Shown here in pieces: positions 16,857 to 24,848 of a stretch of DNA of 37,206 nucleotides (the first letter of the stretch is position 1; each line of letters starts with the position of its first letter). The position numbers and the translations under genes are program-made. The notes under the pieces are model-generated. The model ran no database searches and was not told where the DNA came from. It worked only from the letters and a program-made list of their open reading frames with translations. Origin of the DNA: Bacillota bacterium (lineage in GTDB: Bacteria > Sysuimicrobiota > Sysuimicrobiia > Sysuimicrobiales > Segetimicrobiaceae); contig JAJPJL010000135.1 of assembly GCA_021324255.1 (NCBI GenBank), forward strand, positions 1 through 37,206, given 5' to 3'.

Positions 16857-16933
16857 TCCTCGTCCGTGCGCGCGTCGTCGCGACGCCGTCGCAGCCGCCC
16901 TTCGTGATGAAGACCCATCCTCGTCCGTGCGCG
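16857..16933. repeat. 16-bp direct repeat in the ilvE-ligD gap
   Basis: TCCTCGTCCGTGCGCG occurs at 16857-16872 and again at 16918-16933; both copies are followed within a few bases by TCGCGAC. The gap 16781-16968 has no gene. A small CGGCCC-GA-GGGCCG hairpin lies at 16809-16822. The purpose of the repeat is unknown. Confidence 0.7.
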
Positions 16934-16968
16934 TGGTCGCGACCGCGCGCCGTGCCGTCGCCGCGGGA

Positions 16969-19821
16969 TCAGCGGCGCCTGGACCGCGCCGTCCCCGGCG
17001 CGGCGCCGGCGAGATGCTGGGGCGTCTCGAGAATGCCGGCCCAGAGGTCGCCGACACGCTCCAGACGGTCGAACACCGTGGCCGGCGTCCACGAGAGCGG
17101 ATCCACGCCGGCCCGCAGCTCGTCCCACGTGACCGGTACGCTGACCGTCGCCTCGGGCACCGGCCGTAGGCTGTACACGCTCGCGAGCGTCTTGCCGCGC
17201 ACGTTTTGATTGTAGTCGACAAAGACCTTCCCGCGACGTTCCTCCACCGCCCAGGCGGTGGTCAGCTCCTCCGGATGCCCGCGGACCAGCCATTCGGCGA
17301 GCGTCTTCGCGAACGCGTGCGTCTGCGCGTACGTGTACTCGCGCGCGAGGGGCACGAAGACGTGAACGCCCGTTTTGCCCGACGTCTTGACGAACGACCG
17401 CAGGCCGAGCGACGAGAGCGCCTCCTCCACCCACAGCGCGGCCCGGCGCGCGGCGTCAAAGCCTCGCCGCGTGTAGTCGGGGTCGAGCTCGCCGTGGCGG
17501 CGCACGGGCCGCGCGCCCTCCGGATAGATGAACGGGTCGATGTCGAAGACCACGTAATCCGGGTAGTTGAGCACGCTCTGCTCCAGCGTCTCTTCCGACC
17601 CCGCAAACACGGCGGCCCCGCGCTCGCCGCCCGCGCCGCGGATGGGCGTGGTGCGCGAGAACCACGCGTGCATCTCGATGCACCCGAGCTGGGCCAGCCA
17701 CAGCAGCGTGGCCTCGTCCCCCCCGACCACGGTCTCGATATCCCGCCGTCCCTGGTCCGACCAGATGCGCATTCGGCGGGCAAACGGCGGCGCGTCGGGC
17801 ACGTCCTTTTGAAAGAACGCCTCGCCGTCGATCCCGTCTGGAAACCGCCGGAGCGACAGCGGCCGATCGCGCAGGTGCGGCAGCACGTACGGGGCGACGC
17901 GCCGATAGTACTCGACGACGTCACCCTTCGTGATGCCGGCCCCAGGAAAGAACACCTTGTCGAGGTTGGTGAAGGCCAAGCCGGCCGGCGCTTCCGGCGC
18001 CGGGGCCGCCCCGAGGCGGCCGGCCCCGCCTCGCGACAGCCGCGGCTGGCGCGCCCCGCGCGCTGGCGCCGGGGGTGCGGCCTCGGGTTCGCTGCCGTGA
18101 CCCGCAGCCTCCGGCTCCCGTCCCACCTCGTCCCCGGACGCCGCCACCGCCGCGGCGCGGGAGACGAGCACGTCCTGCGCCGGCACGTCGTCCCGCACGC
18201 GCACGAATACCGGGAATCGCAGCACGCCGTCGGGAGTCCACCCGCCGTACGCCACCTCCACGACGACCTCGGGGCGCACCCACGTCGGCGGGGCGAGCGG
18301 CCGCGGGCGCGGCGTAAACGGCGAGGTCGCCACGACGAGCGGGTCCAGCCGGCGGCGCAGGGCCCGGACGTCCGCGTCGCTCAACCCCCCGCCGACCTGC
18401 CCCACCGGGACCAGATGACCGGTCTCGGGGTCGTACTGGCCGAGCACGAGCGCGCCGAAGGACCGGGCGCGCTGGCCCTTTCCGCGCGTGAAGCCGCCGA
18501 CGACCGCCTCGACGGTGTCGCGCGCCTTCACCTTCTGCCAGTCCGGGCTCCGCACGCCGGGCCGGTACGGGCTCGCGGCCCGCTTGGCGACGATGCCCTC
18601 CAGCCCGTGCTCGCGCGCGGCGGCGAACAACGCCAGGCCCCGTTCCGCGACGGTGTCGGTTCTGAGGAGGCCCGCCGGCAACTCGAGCGCGTCCAAGATC
18701 CGGCGGCGTTCCGCCAGCGGGGCTTGCCGGAGATCGCGCCCGTCGAGGTACAGGCAGTCGAAGACCGCGTAGACCACGCTGATCCGGCGCGACGCGTCGC
18801 CGTCCGGCGCCGAGGGATCCACGTGCAGCCGGCGTTGGAGCCGCGCAAAGCTGGCGCGGCCCTGCTCGTCCGGCGCGATGATCTCGCCGTCGAGCACGGC
18901 GCTCCGGACCTCCAGCCGCGATACGGCGTCGACGATCTCGGGGAACTGTGCGTTGAGCCGGCGCCGCGTGCGGCTGAGCAGGCCGACCTCCTGCAGCGCC
19001 CCCTGCCGGCGGACGTACGCGAGGGCCCGCACACCGTCCCACTTCACCTCGAAGAGCCAGCCGGTCCGATCGAACGGGGCGTCGACGCTCTGGGCGAGCA
19101 TCGGCGCGAACGGCGCCGGAAAGGGATCCGCGCCCTCCTCTCCGGCCGCGGCCTTGCGCCGCCCGCGGCCGCGGCCGGTCTTGGCGGCCCGCCCCCGACG
19201 CGACGTCGCGGGGCCGGCCGCCTCGGGCGGCACCGCGGGGTGCCACCGCTGCCCGGCGTCGGACGCGATCTCCTCCATGGTCCGGCCGCTCTTCACGGAC
19301 CGCGTGCCCACCGGCGAATATCCGGTGACAACGAACTGGTCTTTGCCCTTGAAGAGCAGCCAATCGCGGCCCTCGTTGCGCTTCGTCCGCACGAAGTGGA
19401 ACTCGCCGCGCAGTTTCTCCCCGCGGCAGTCGAGCGTGAGCTTGCCGGCCTTGAACGCCTCGACCGGGTCGCCCTCCCGGCAGGTGTAGGTGCCGCGGTC
19501 CCACAGCAGCACGGTCCCCGCGCCGTAGTTCCCGGGCGGGATCACGCCCTCGAAGTCTCCGTACTCCAGCGGATGGTCCTCGACCAGCACCGCGAGCCGT
19601 TTGTCTTGCGGGTCAAGCGACGGCCCCTTGGGCACGGCCCAGGAGCGAAACACGCCTTCCATCTCGAGCCGCAGATCCCAGTGGCGTCGCGTGGCGTCGT
19701 GCTCCTGCACGACGAAACGGTGGCCGGCGCCGCGCGCGCGCCGGCGGGCGCCCGGTGGGGCGCCGCGAGGCTCGGGCGTGCGGTCGAACCGGCGCTTGCG
19801 TTCGTACTCCTTAAGCCCCAT
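16969..19821 (-). CDS. ligD: Multifunctional DNA ligase D (PE-LIG-POL)
   Basis: ATP-dependent end-joining enzyme of 950 residues for double-strand break repair with Ku. The order is phosphoesterase, ligase, polymerase, as in Pseudomonas and unlike mycobacteria. The PE part (about 30-180) has RFVVQEHDATRRHWDLRLEMEG and GVIPPGNYGAGTVLLWDRG. A basic linker follows. The ligase has nucleotidyl Lys260 in EVKWDGVRALAYV, then SAVLDGEIIA and GIVAKRAASPYRPG. Around 550-615 is an Ala/Pro/Glu-rich linker. The primase-like POL (about 617-935) has TNLDKVFFPGAGITKGDVVEYY and metal-binding VVFDIDP (about 758). It ends with VFVDYNQNVRGKTLASVYSLRP. The start MGLKEYERKRRFDRTPEP is standard for LigD. It overlaps the DUF72 gene by 11 bases. 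No Ku gene is in the window. Confidence 0.95.
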   Translation of the reverse strand: MGLKEYERKRRFDRTPEPRGAPPGARRRARGAGHRFVVQEHDATRRHWDLRLEMEGVFRSWAVPKGPSLDPQDKRLAVLVEDHPLEYGDFEGVIPPGNYGAGTVLLWDRGTYTCREGDPVEAFKAGKLTLDCRGEKLRGEFHFVRTKRNEGRDWLLFKGKDQFVVTGYSPVGTRSVKSGRTMEEIASDAGQRWHPAVPPEAAGPATSRRGRAAKTGRGRGRRKAAAGEEGADPFPAPFAPMLAQSVDAPFDRTGWLFEVKWDGVRALAYVRRQGALQEVGLLSRTRRRLNAQFPEIVDAVSRLEVRSAVLDGEIIAPDEQGRASFARLQRRLHVDPSAPDGDASRRISVVYAVFDCLYLDGRDLRQAPLAERRRILDALELPAGLLRTDTVAERGLALFAAAREHGLEGIVAKRAASPYRPGVRSPDWQKVKARDTVEAVVGGFTRGKGQRARSFGALVLGQYDPETGHLVPVGQVGGGLSDADVRALRRRLDPLVVATSPFTPRPRPLAPPTWVRPEVVVEVAYGGWTPDGVLRFPVFVRVRDDVPAQDVLVSRAAAVAASGDEVGREPEAAGHGSEPEAAPPAPARGARQPRLSRGGAGRLGAAPAPEAPAGLAFTNLDKVFFPGAGITKGDVVEYYRRVAPYVLPHLRDRPLSLRRFPDGIDGEAFFQKDVPDAPPFARRMRIWSDQGRRDIETVVGGDEATLLWLAQLGCIEMHAWFSRTTPIRGAGGERGAAVFAGSEETLEQSVLNYPDYVVFDIDPFIYPEGARPVRRHGELDPDYTRRGFDAARRAALWVEEALSSLGLRSFVKTSGKTGVHVFVPLAREYTYAQTHAFAKTLAEWLVRGHPEELTTAWAVEERRGKVFVDYNQNVRGKTLASVYSLRPVPEATVSVPVTWDELRAGVDPLSWTPATVFDRLERVGDLWAGILETPQHLAGAAPGTARSRRR

Positions 19822-20578
19822 CGACGAGCTCCATCAGGCGGCGCGCGTAGCCGACGGCTTCCGGCCCGGTCTCGTGCGTGAAGTAGCAGAACGCGGGGCG
19901 CAGGCCGGCCTGCTCGCGCAGGTGCCGCGCCCACGCCTGGAGCCGGTCGTCGTCGTAGCGCAGCCGGTGCAACCGGTAGTAGCCCCATGCCGCCGTGTGC
20001 ACGAGGGGCTCGCATCCGTTCTCATCCTCGGCGATGCACATGGCAACCCGGTGCGCGCGCAGCAACGCGTACGTCGCCTCGTCGTGCCAGCTGGCGTGGC
20101 GAAACTCGATCGCCGCGTACGGCAGCGGGGGCAACGCGACGAGGAATCGCTCCAGCACCCCGAGGTCGCGGCGGAAGGAGGGGGGCAGCTGGAACAGCAC
20201 CGGCCCGAGCCGATCCCCGAGCTCGCCGGTCCGCTCGGCCAGCCACCGCAGATCGTCGTCCACATCGCGCAGGCGTTTCTGGTGCGTGATGCGCCGGTGC
20301 GCCTTGATCGCGAAGCGAAACGCCGGCGGCGTCTGCGCGTGCCACGCCGCGAGCATCGCCGACGTGGGCATGCGGTAGAACGACACGTTGATCTCCACGG
20401 TCGGCAGCGCGGCCGCGTAGTGGGACAGCAGGCGATCGTTGGGCAGATCCGGCGGGTAGAAACCGCCCTTCCACTCCGCAAACGCGAACCCCGAGGTCCC
20501 GGCGAGGACGCGGCCGCCGCTCCCATCCCCCGGGGCCGCCCGGGCGTGGCTCGTGTCGGCGTGCTGCGCGTCCGGCAT
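19811..20578 (-). CDS. DUF72 family protein (YecE-like TIM barrel)
   Basis: A 255-residue protein of the DUF72/COG1801 family. Signatures are VLAGTSGFAFAEWKGGFYPP, PTVEINVSFYRMPT, PPAFRFAIKAHRRITHQKRL, PVLFQLPPSFRRDLGVLERFL, AIEFRHASW, and YYRLHRL near the end. The fold is a TIM barrel with a conserved acidic pocket; no reaction is firmly assigned. Two adjacent ATG codons (20581 and 20578) follow GGAGGCGC; the second has better spacing. The stop lies inside the start of ligD, so these two genes are translationally coupled, hinting at a shared role in DNA-damage response or only at operon economy. Confidence 0.88.
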   Translation of the reverse strand: MPDAQHADTSHARAAPGDGSGGRVLAGTSGFAFAEWKGGFYPPDLPNDRLLSHYAAALPTVEINVSFYRMPTSAMLAAWHAQTPPAFRFAIKAHRRITHQKRLRDVDDDLRWLAERTGELGDRLGPVLFQLPPSFRRDLGVLERFLVALPPLPYAAIEFRHASWHDEATYALLRAHRVAMCIAEDENGCEPLVHTAAWGYYRLHRLRYDDDRLQAWARHLREQAGLRPAFCYFTHETGPEAVGYARRLMELVDGA

Positions 20579-20618
20579 CATGCGCCTCCGACGGTCCACC
20601 CGCGCGGCATGCCGGCGC

Positions 20619-21470
20619 CTACCCCTCCGTCCGCAGCAGCAGGCCCAACTCGCGCGCGGTGGCCATCACCCGCGCGAACACCGCCACGGCGATCGCGAGC
20701 AGCGCGACGTTCGTCGCGGCCGCCCACCCGACGTGGCCCCAGGGAAGCGGGCCGCCGGCGAGGACGGTCCGCATCCCCTCGAAGGCGTGCGTGGTGGGCA
20801 GCATCCAGGCGATGCGCTGGATCGCCCGGGGCAGCACGGCCACCGGATAGAACACCGCGGAGAGCGGTTGAAACAGAAACGGAATGGCCCAGGCCAGCGC
20901 TTCGGCGCCGTGGCCGTAGCGCAGGATCAGCGCCGTGGTGATGATACCCATGCTCCAGGCGGCGACGATGAGGTTGAGCACGAGCGGCAGGAGCGCGACG
21001 CTGTAGTGGAAGATGTTGAAGGCGTACAACGCGAGCGCGAGGACGGCCAGCAGCGTGCCAATGATCGCGATCTTCATCACGCCGAGCAACATCGTGGCGG
21101 AGAGAAACTCGACCGTGCTGATCGGCGTCACGAAGACGTTCACGAGGTTGCGCGACCAGACGTCCTCGAGAAACGACACCGAGATCGCCTGCTGGACCCG
21201 GAAGAAGATGTCCCACAGGATCATGCCGCCGAGCAGGAACGCCACGGCGGCGCCGGCGCCGCCGCGGAGCTGGCGCACGTAGACGCTGAGAAAGCCCCAG
21301 ACGAGCAGATCCATCACCGGCCAGTACACGATCTCCAGCGATCGGATGAGGCTCCGCCGGTACAAATAGAGCTGACGCTGGAGCAGGGCGAGGATCCGGC
21401 CCGCGCTCACGCCGGGGACATCCCTCGTCCCGGCCCGGCGCGGCGCGCCGATCGTGCCTACGCGCCCCAC
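20619..21470 (-). CDS. ABC-2 type exporter permease
   Basis: Membrane component (283 residues) of an ABC-2 exporter with about six helices. Visible are EIVYWPVMDLLVWGFLSVYV, AVAFLLGGMILWDIFFRVQQ, the intracellular helix SFLEDVWSRNLVNVFVTPIST, and FLFQPLSAVFYPVAVLPRAIQRIAWMLPTTHAFEGMR, a common ABC-2 motif. The GTG at 21470 overlaps the ATPase gene by 13 bases and has GAGGAGG 10 bases before it. A second GTG at 21410 is possible and would remove the basic N-terminal 20 residues. It forms a two-gene exporter with the preceding ATPase. Substrate unknown; drug or glycolipid are family possibilities. Confidence 0.88.
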   Translation of the reverse strand: MGRVGTIGAPRRAGTRDVPGVSAGRILALLQRQLYLYRRSLIRSLEIVYWPVMDLLVWGFLSVYVRQLRGGAGAAVAFLLGGMILWDIFFRVQQAISVSFLEDVWSRNLVNVFVTPISTVEFLSATMLLGVMKIAIIGTLLAVLALALYAFNIFHYSVALLPLVLNLIVAAWSMGIITTALILRYGHGAEALAWAIPFLFQPLSAVFYPVAVLPRAIQRIAWMLPTTHAFEGMRTVLAGGPLPWGHVGWAAATNVALLAIAVAVFARVMATARELGLLLRTEG

Positions 21471-22216
21471 GCGGCCGGCGCCTCCTCGCGCGCGACGTCG
21501 AGAAACATGTGCTCGAGCGTGTCGCGCTCGAACCGGCGCAGGACATCGCCCGGCGCGCCGTCGGCAAGCAGGCGGCCGCGGTGCAGAAACAGGATCCGGT
21601 CGCTGAGCCGCTCCACTTCCTGCATGTTGTGCGAGGTGTAGAAGAGCGTCATGCCGCGCTCGTCGCGAATCTCCTTGAGCGCCTGCCTGACCCGTTCCGC
21701 GCCGTCGGGGTCCAGGCTGGCGGTCGGCTCGTCCAGGAACAGCACCTCGGGATCGTTGAGGAGCGCCTTGACCAGCCCGAGCCGCGTCCCTTCCCCGGAG
21801 GACAGACGTCCCGCCGCGCGGTTGCGCAGGTGCGCGAGGCCGAACCGCTGGAGCAGCGCGTCGATGCGCTCCCCGGGACGCGTGACGCCGTAGAGGCGGG
21901 CGAACACCGCGAGATTTTCGCCGACCGTCAGGTTGCCCGGCAGCGAGACGTACGGCGAGGTGAAATTGACGCGCGCCAGGATGCGCCGGCGGGCCTCCGG
22001 CATCGGCAGGCCCAGGATCTCCACGCGCCCGCGCGTCGGCTTGAGCAGCCCGAGCAGCATCCCGAGCGTGGTGGTCTTGCCCGCCCCGTTGGGTCCCAGG
22101 AATCCCACGATCTCGCCGCGTTCCACGGCAAACGACAGATCCTCCACGACGGCCGGCGCGCCGTAGTGCTTCGTCAGGCGCTGGGCGAGGATCGCGGGAC
22201 CGATCGGCAGGGTCAC
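21458..22216 (-). CDS. ABC exporter ATPase, probable leaderless start
   Basis: Cytoplasmic ATPase (252 residues) energising the ABC-2 permease that follows. Walker A is GPNGAGKTTT (41-50), the signature region is RLSSGEGTRLGLVKALL, Walker B is VLFLDEPTASLDPDG, and the H-switch is YTSHNMQEVERLSD. The signature reads LSSGE rather than LSGGQ, still within family variation. I start it at GTG 22216 because a perfect TATAAT lies at 22228-22223, six bases before it. Transcription would therefore begin at or next to the GTG, with no room for a Shine-Dalgarno. Any upstream in-frame start would lie inside or before the promoter. Confidence 0.9.
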   Translation of the reverse strand: MTLPIGPAILAQRLTKHYGAPAVVEDLSFAVERGEIVGFLGPNGAGKTTTLGMLLGLLKPTRGRVEILGLPMPEARRRILARVNFTSPYVSLPGNLTVGENLAVFARLYGVTRPGERIDALLQRFGLAHLRNRAAGRLSSGEGTRLGLVKALLNDPEVLFLDEPTASLDPDGAERVRQALKEIRDERGMTLFYTSHNMQEVERLSDRILFLHRGRLLADGAPGDVLRRFERDTLEHMFLDVAREEAPAAWGA

Positions 22217-22222
22217 GGCAGC

Positions 22223-22228
22223 ATTATA
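22223..22228 (-). promoter_or_regulatory. Perfect -10 box at the leaderless ABC-exporter start
   Basis: TATAAT read on the minus strand, ending seven bases before the first base of the GTG. The expected transcription start coincides with the start codon. No strong -35 match stands at 17 bases. Confidence 0.6.
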
Positions 22229-22279
22229 CACTGTCCATGCGGGCCGCCCGTCGACCTTCCGCGCGCCCGCATTTGCCCG

Positions 22280-22285
22280 TATAAT
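22280..22285 (+). promoter_or_regulatory. Perfect -10 box for the OpuC-type operon
   Basis: TATAAT at 22280-22285, with only a poor -35 (TTCCGC, 22257-22262) at 17 bases. Transcription would start near 22292. It is back to back with the minus-strand TATAAT at 22228, the two start regions being about 70 bases apart. An ATG at 22284 lies inside this box and cannot be the operon's start codon. Confidence 0.55.
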
Positions 22286-22391
22286 GGGGAAATCGTACGC
22301 TAGGGGCGACGTTATGCACATTGCCGGCGACGGGCAGCCAGCGCCGGCACGGCCAGCAGCTTACCACGGCGTAGACTGGAGCGCCCCGCCC

Positions 22392-23408
22392 ATGATCGGC
22401 CTGGACGGCGTGGCCATGATCGCGTTTCGCAATGTCTCCAAACGGTACGCGCACGGGGCGCGGGCGGCCGTCGACGGCGTGTCGTTCGACGTGCGGGCGG
22501 GCAGCCTGTGCATGATCGTCGGGACGTCCGGGTCGGGCAAGACGACCCTGCTTCGCATCGTCAACCGCCTGATCGAGCCCACCGGCGGCGAGCTGCTCAT
22601 CAACGGACGCAACGTCCTGCGGGAAGACCCGATCGCCCTGCGCCGCCGCATCGGGTACGTGATCCAGCAGGTGGGGCTGTTTCCCCACATGACGGTGGCG
22701 GAGAACGTGCGCGTGACCGCGGAGATCGCAGGATGGACGCGCCGCCGGCTCGAGGGCCGTGCGGACGAGCTGTTGACGCTCGTGGGGCTCGCCCCCGCCG
22801 AGTACCGGCACCGGTATCCGCGACAGCTGTCCGGCGGAGAGCAGCAACGGGTCGGCATCGCGCGGGCGCTGGCGGCCGATCCTGAGATCTTGCTGATGGA
22901 TGAGCCGTTCGGGGCCCTCGACGCCATCACGCGCGACCGCATGCAGCAGGAACTCCTCCGGATCCAGCGGAGCCTGCGCAAGACGATCCTGTTCGTGACG
23001 CACGACGTGGAAGAGGCGCTGCGGCTCGGCGACCAGATCGTTGTGCTCTCGGGCGGCCGGCTCGTGCAAACCGGCAGCCCGGTCGAGCTGCTCGCCCATC
23101 CCGCCGACGACTTCGTCCGCCAGCTCGTCGGCGCCGACAGCGCCGTGCGCCAACTGGAGCACCTGCCGGTGTCGGCCGCGCTCGACCCGCACGTGACCTG
23201 GGCGGCCGCGCCGGGGGACGGCCTGCGCGTGCTCCCGGACAGCACCCTGCTCGACGCCATGCTGCGGCTGCTCGACACCGGCGCGCGCGCCCTCGCCGTC
23301 CAGCCGCCGGCCTCGTCCGCGCCGGTCGGCTACGTGACGCCGGCCAGCATCATCCGCCTGATCGCGCCCGGGCGCGGCGGGCCCGCGGCGCGCGCGGGAC
23401 ACCGGTGA
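22392..23408 (+). CDS. opuCA: Glycine betaine/choline-type ABC importer ATPase (OpuCA-like)
   Basis: ATPase of about 338 residues for an osmoprotectant or quaternary amine importer. MIAFRNVSKRYAHGARAAVDGVSF opens the nucleotide-binding domain. Walker A is GTSGSGKTT (44-52), the Q-loop region YVIQQVGLFPHMTVAENV, the signature LSGGEQQRVGIARAL, Walker B ILLMDEPFGALDAITR, and the H-switch FVTHDVEEALRLGD. The C-terminal 100 residues hold a CBS-like remnant (DSTLLDAMLRLLDTGARALAV). Start choice is uncertain. ATG 22392 has GGAG 10 bases before it, ATG 22416 gives the most canonical N terminus, and ATG 22314 has AGGGGCGA closer to the predicted transcription start. Two permeases and a binding protein follow. 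Confidence 0.9.
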   Translation: MIGLDGVAMIAFRNVSKRYAHGARAAVDGVSFDVRAGSLCMIVGTSGSGKTTLLRIVNRLIEPTGGELLINGRNVLREDPIALRRRIGYVIQQVGLFPHMTVAENVRVTAEIAGWTRRRLEGRADELLTLVGLAPAEYRHRYPRQLSGGEQQRVGIARALAADPEILLMDEPFGALDAITRDRMQQELLRIQRSLRKTILFVTHDVEEALRLGDQIVVLSGGRLVQTGSPVELLAHPADDFVRQLVGADSAVRQLEHLPVSAALDPHVTWAAAPGDGLRVLPDSTLLDAMLRLLDTGARALAVQPPASSAPVGYVTPASIIRLIAPGRGGPAARAGHR

Positions 23409-23414
23409 GCCGGC

Positions 23415-24071
23415 GTGCACTTCCTGCTTGACCCCGCCAACTACGCGCTCACCGATCCGTCGAGCGTGCCGAACCTCTTGCTGCAGCACCTCGCCATCGT
23501 CGGCACCAGCATGGCGATCGCGATCCCGGTCGCCGTGCCCGTGGGCGTCGCGATCGCGCGCTACCGGCGGTTCTACCTGCCCGTGATTACCGCGGCGGGG
23601 CTCCTGTACACGATCCCCGGCCTGGCGCTGCTCGCGCTGCTGGTGCCGGTGACCGGGCTCGATGCAACGACGGCGATCATCCCGCTCGTCCTCTACGCGC
23701 AACTGGTGCTGATCCGCAACACCGCCGCGGCGATCGACGCCGTGGACCCGGTCCTCGTCGAGACGGGATACGCGATGGGGATGACGCGCGCGCAGGTGCT
23801 GCGCCGGGTGGTGGCGCCGCTGGCGCTGCCGCTCGTGGTTGCGGGCCTGCGGGTGGCGACGGTCACCACGATCGGCATCGCCTCCCTCGCGTCGCTCGTC
23901 GGCGCCGGCGGCCTCGGCGATCTCATCTTCTCCAGCCTGCAGAACACCAACTACGACGAGGTGCTCGGCGGGGCCATCACGATCGCGGCGCTGGCCGTGA
24001 CCGTCGATCTCCTGCTGCTCGCCGTGCAGCGGGCGCTCAACCGGGGCCGCCTGCCGGTGACCGTGTCATGA
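23415..24071 (+). CDS. OpuC-type permease 1
   Basis: Inner-membrane permease of 218 residues starting at GTG, six bases after the ATPase stop. Helices include LLLQHLAIVGTSMAIAIPVAVPVGVAIA and LLYTIPGLALLALLVPVTGL. The coupling loop is ETGYAMGMTRAQVLRRVVAPLALPLVVAGLRVATV, followed by GIASLASLVGAGGLGDLIFSSL, the signature of OpuCB/OpuCD and ProW-type permeases. The YTIPGLALLALLVP helix is typical of osmoprotectant rather than amino acid systems. It works with the second permease as a heterodimer. Confidence 0.9.
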   Translation: MHFLLDPANYALTDPSSVPNLLLQHLAIVGTSMAIAIPVAVPVGVAIARYRRFYLPVITAAGLLYTIPGLALLALLVPVTGLDATTAIIPLVLYAQLVLIRNTAAAIDAVDPVLVETGYAMGMTRAQVLRRVVAPLALPLVVAGLRVATVTTIGIASLASLVGAGGLGDLIFSSLQNTNYDEVLGGAITIAALAVTVDLLLLAVQRALNRGRLPVTVS

Positions 24072-24117
24072 GAAAGCACCGGGGGACGGCGCAGGCGGCG
24101 GAGGGCGGGAGGGGTTG

Positions 24118-24780
24118 ATGCTGGCGCGCCTCGCGGCGTTCGTCGCCGATCCGGCGAACACGTTTCCGGCGCACACGGCGGAGTACGTAGCCCTCTCTGC
24201 GGCCGCCGGGACGCTCGCCGTGCTCGCCGGGACCGTGCTGGGCGTGGTGGTGGCGCGGCGTCCGGTCCTCGCGTTCGTCGCCATCAACGGGAGCGGGCTC
24301 ATGCGGGCGATCCCCGTGATCGCGTTCCTGGCGTTCGCGATCCCCTACCTCGGCTTGGGCTTCCTGCCGTCCTTGATCGCGCTCGCCGTGCTCGGCGTGC
24401 CGCCCGTGCTGCTCAACACGTGCACCGGCATCCGGGGCATCGATCCCGCGACGATCGACGCCGCGCGCGGCTGCGGCATGACGCGGTGGCAGATCGCCCG
24501 CCGCGTGCAGCTCCCGCTCGTCCTGCCGGTCGTCGCGGCGGGCGCCCGCACGGCGGTGGTGCAGATTGTGGCGACGGCGACGCTCGCCGCGTTCATCGGC
24601 GCGGGCGGCTACGGCGACTACATCCTCTCGGGGCTGTACCAGGTCGACGTCACGCAGATCCTGGCGGGAGCGATCCCCGTCACGTTGTTGGCCATCGTCG
24701 CGGAGATCGCGCTCGGCCGCCTGCAGCACGTCCTGACGCCTGCGGGGCTACGGACGCGGGGAGGTGAAACGCGCCCATAA
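24118..24780 (+). CDS. OpuC-type permease 2
   Basis: Second permease (220 residues). Features are SGLMRAIPVIAFLAFAIPYLGLGFLPSLIALAVLGVPPVLLNT and the coupling loop DAARGCGMTRWQIARRVQLPLVLPVVAAGARTAVV. It ends with LAAFIGAGGYGDYILSGL, parallel to permease 1. ATG 24118 has GGGAGGGG five bases upstream; a TTG one codon earlier is possible. The 46 bases before it contain no gene. Confidence 0.9.
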   Translation: MLARLAAFVADPANTFPAHTAEYVALSAAAGTLAVLAGTVLGVVVARRPVLAFVAINGSGLMRAIPVIAFLAFAIPYLGLGFLPSLIALAVLGVPPVLLNTCTGIRGIDPATIDAARGCGMTRWQIARRVQLPLVLPVVAAGARTAVVQIVATATLAAFIGAGGYGDYILSGLYQVDVTQILAGAIPVTLLAIVAEIALGRLQHVLTPAGLRTRGGETRP

Positions 24781-24848
24781 CGCCTCGCCACCCGCGACCG
24801 ATCGCTGCACGCGAACCGACGCCTGCGTATCTGAAGGAGGGGAGATCG

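Noticed and set aside
17206-19881. Long open plus-strand frame opposite ligD
   Set aside because: It mirrors ligD codon for codon in a GC-rich region; the translation is Arg/His/Pro-rich and matches no family, while the minus strand encodes all LigD motifs.
22284-22391. N-terminal extension of the OpuC-type ATPase from ATG 22284
   Set aside because: That ATG lies inside the -10 box. The 22314 start remains possible but would add about 26 residues without family similarity.
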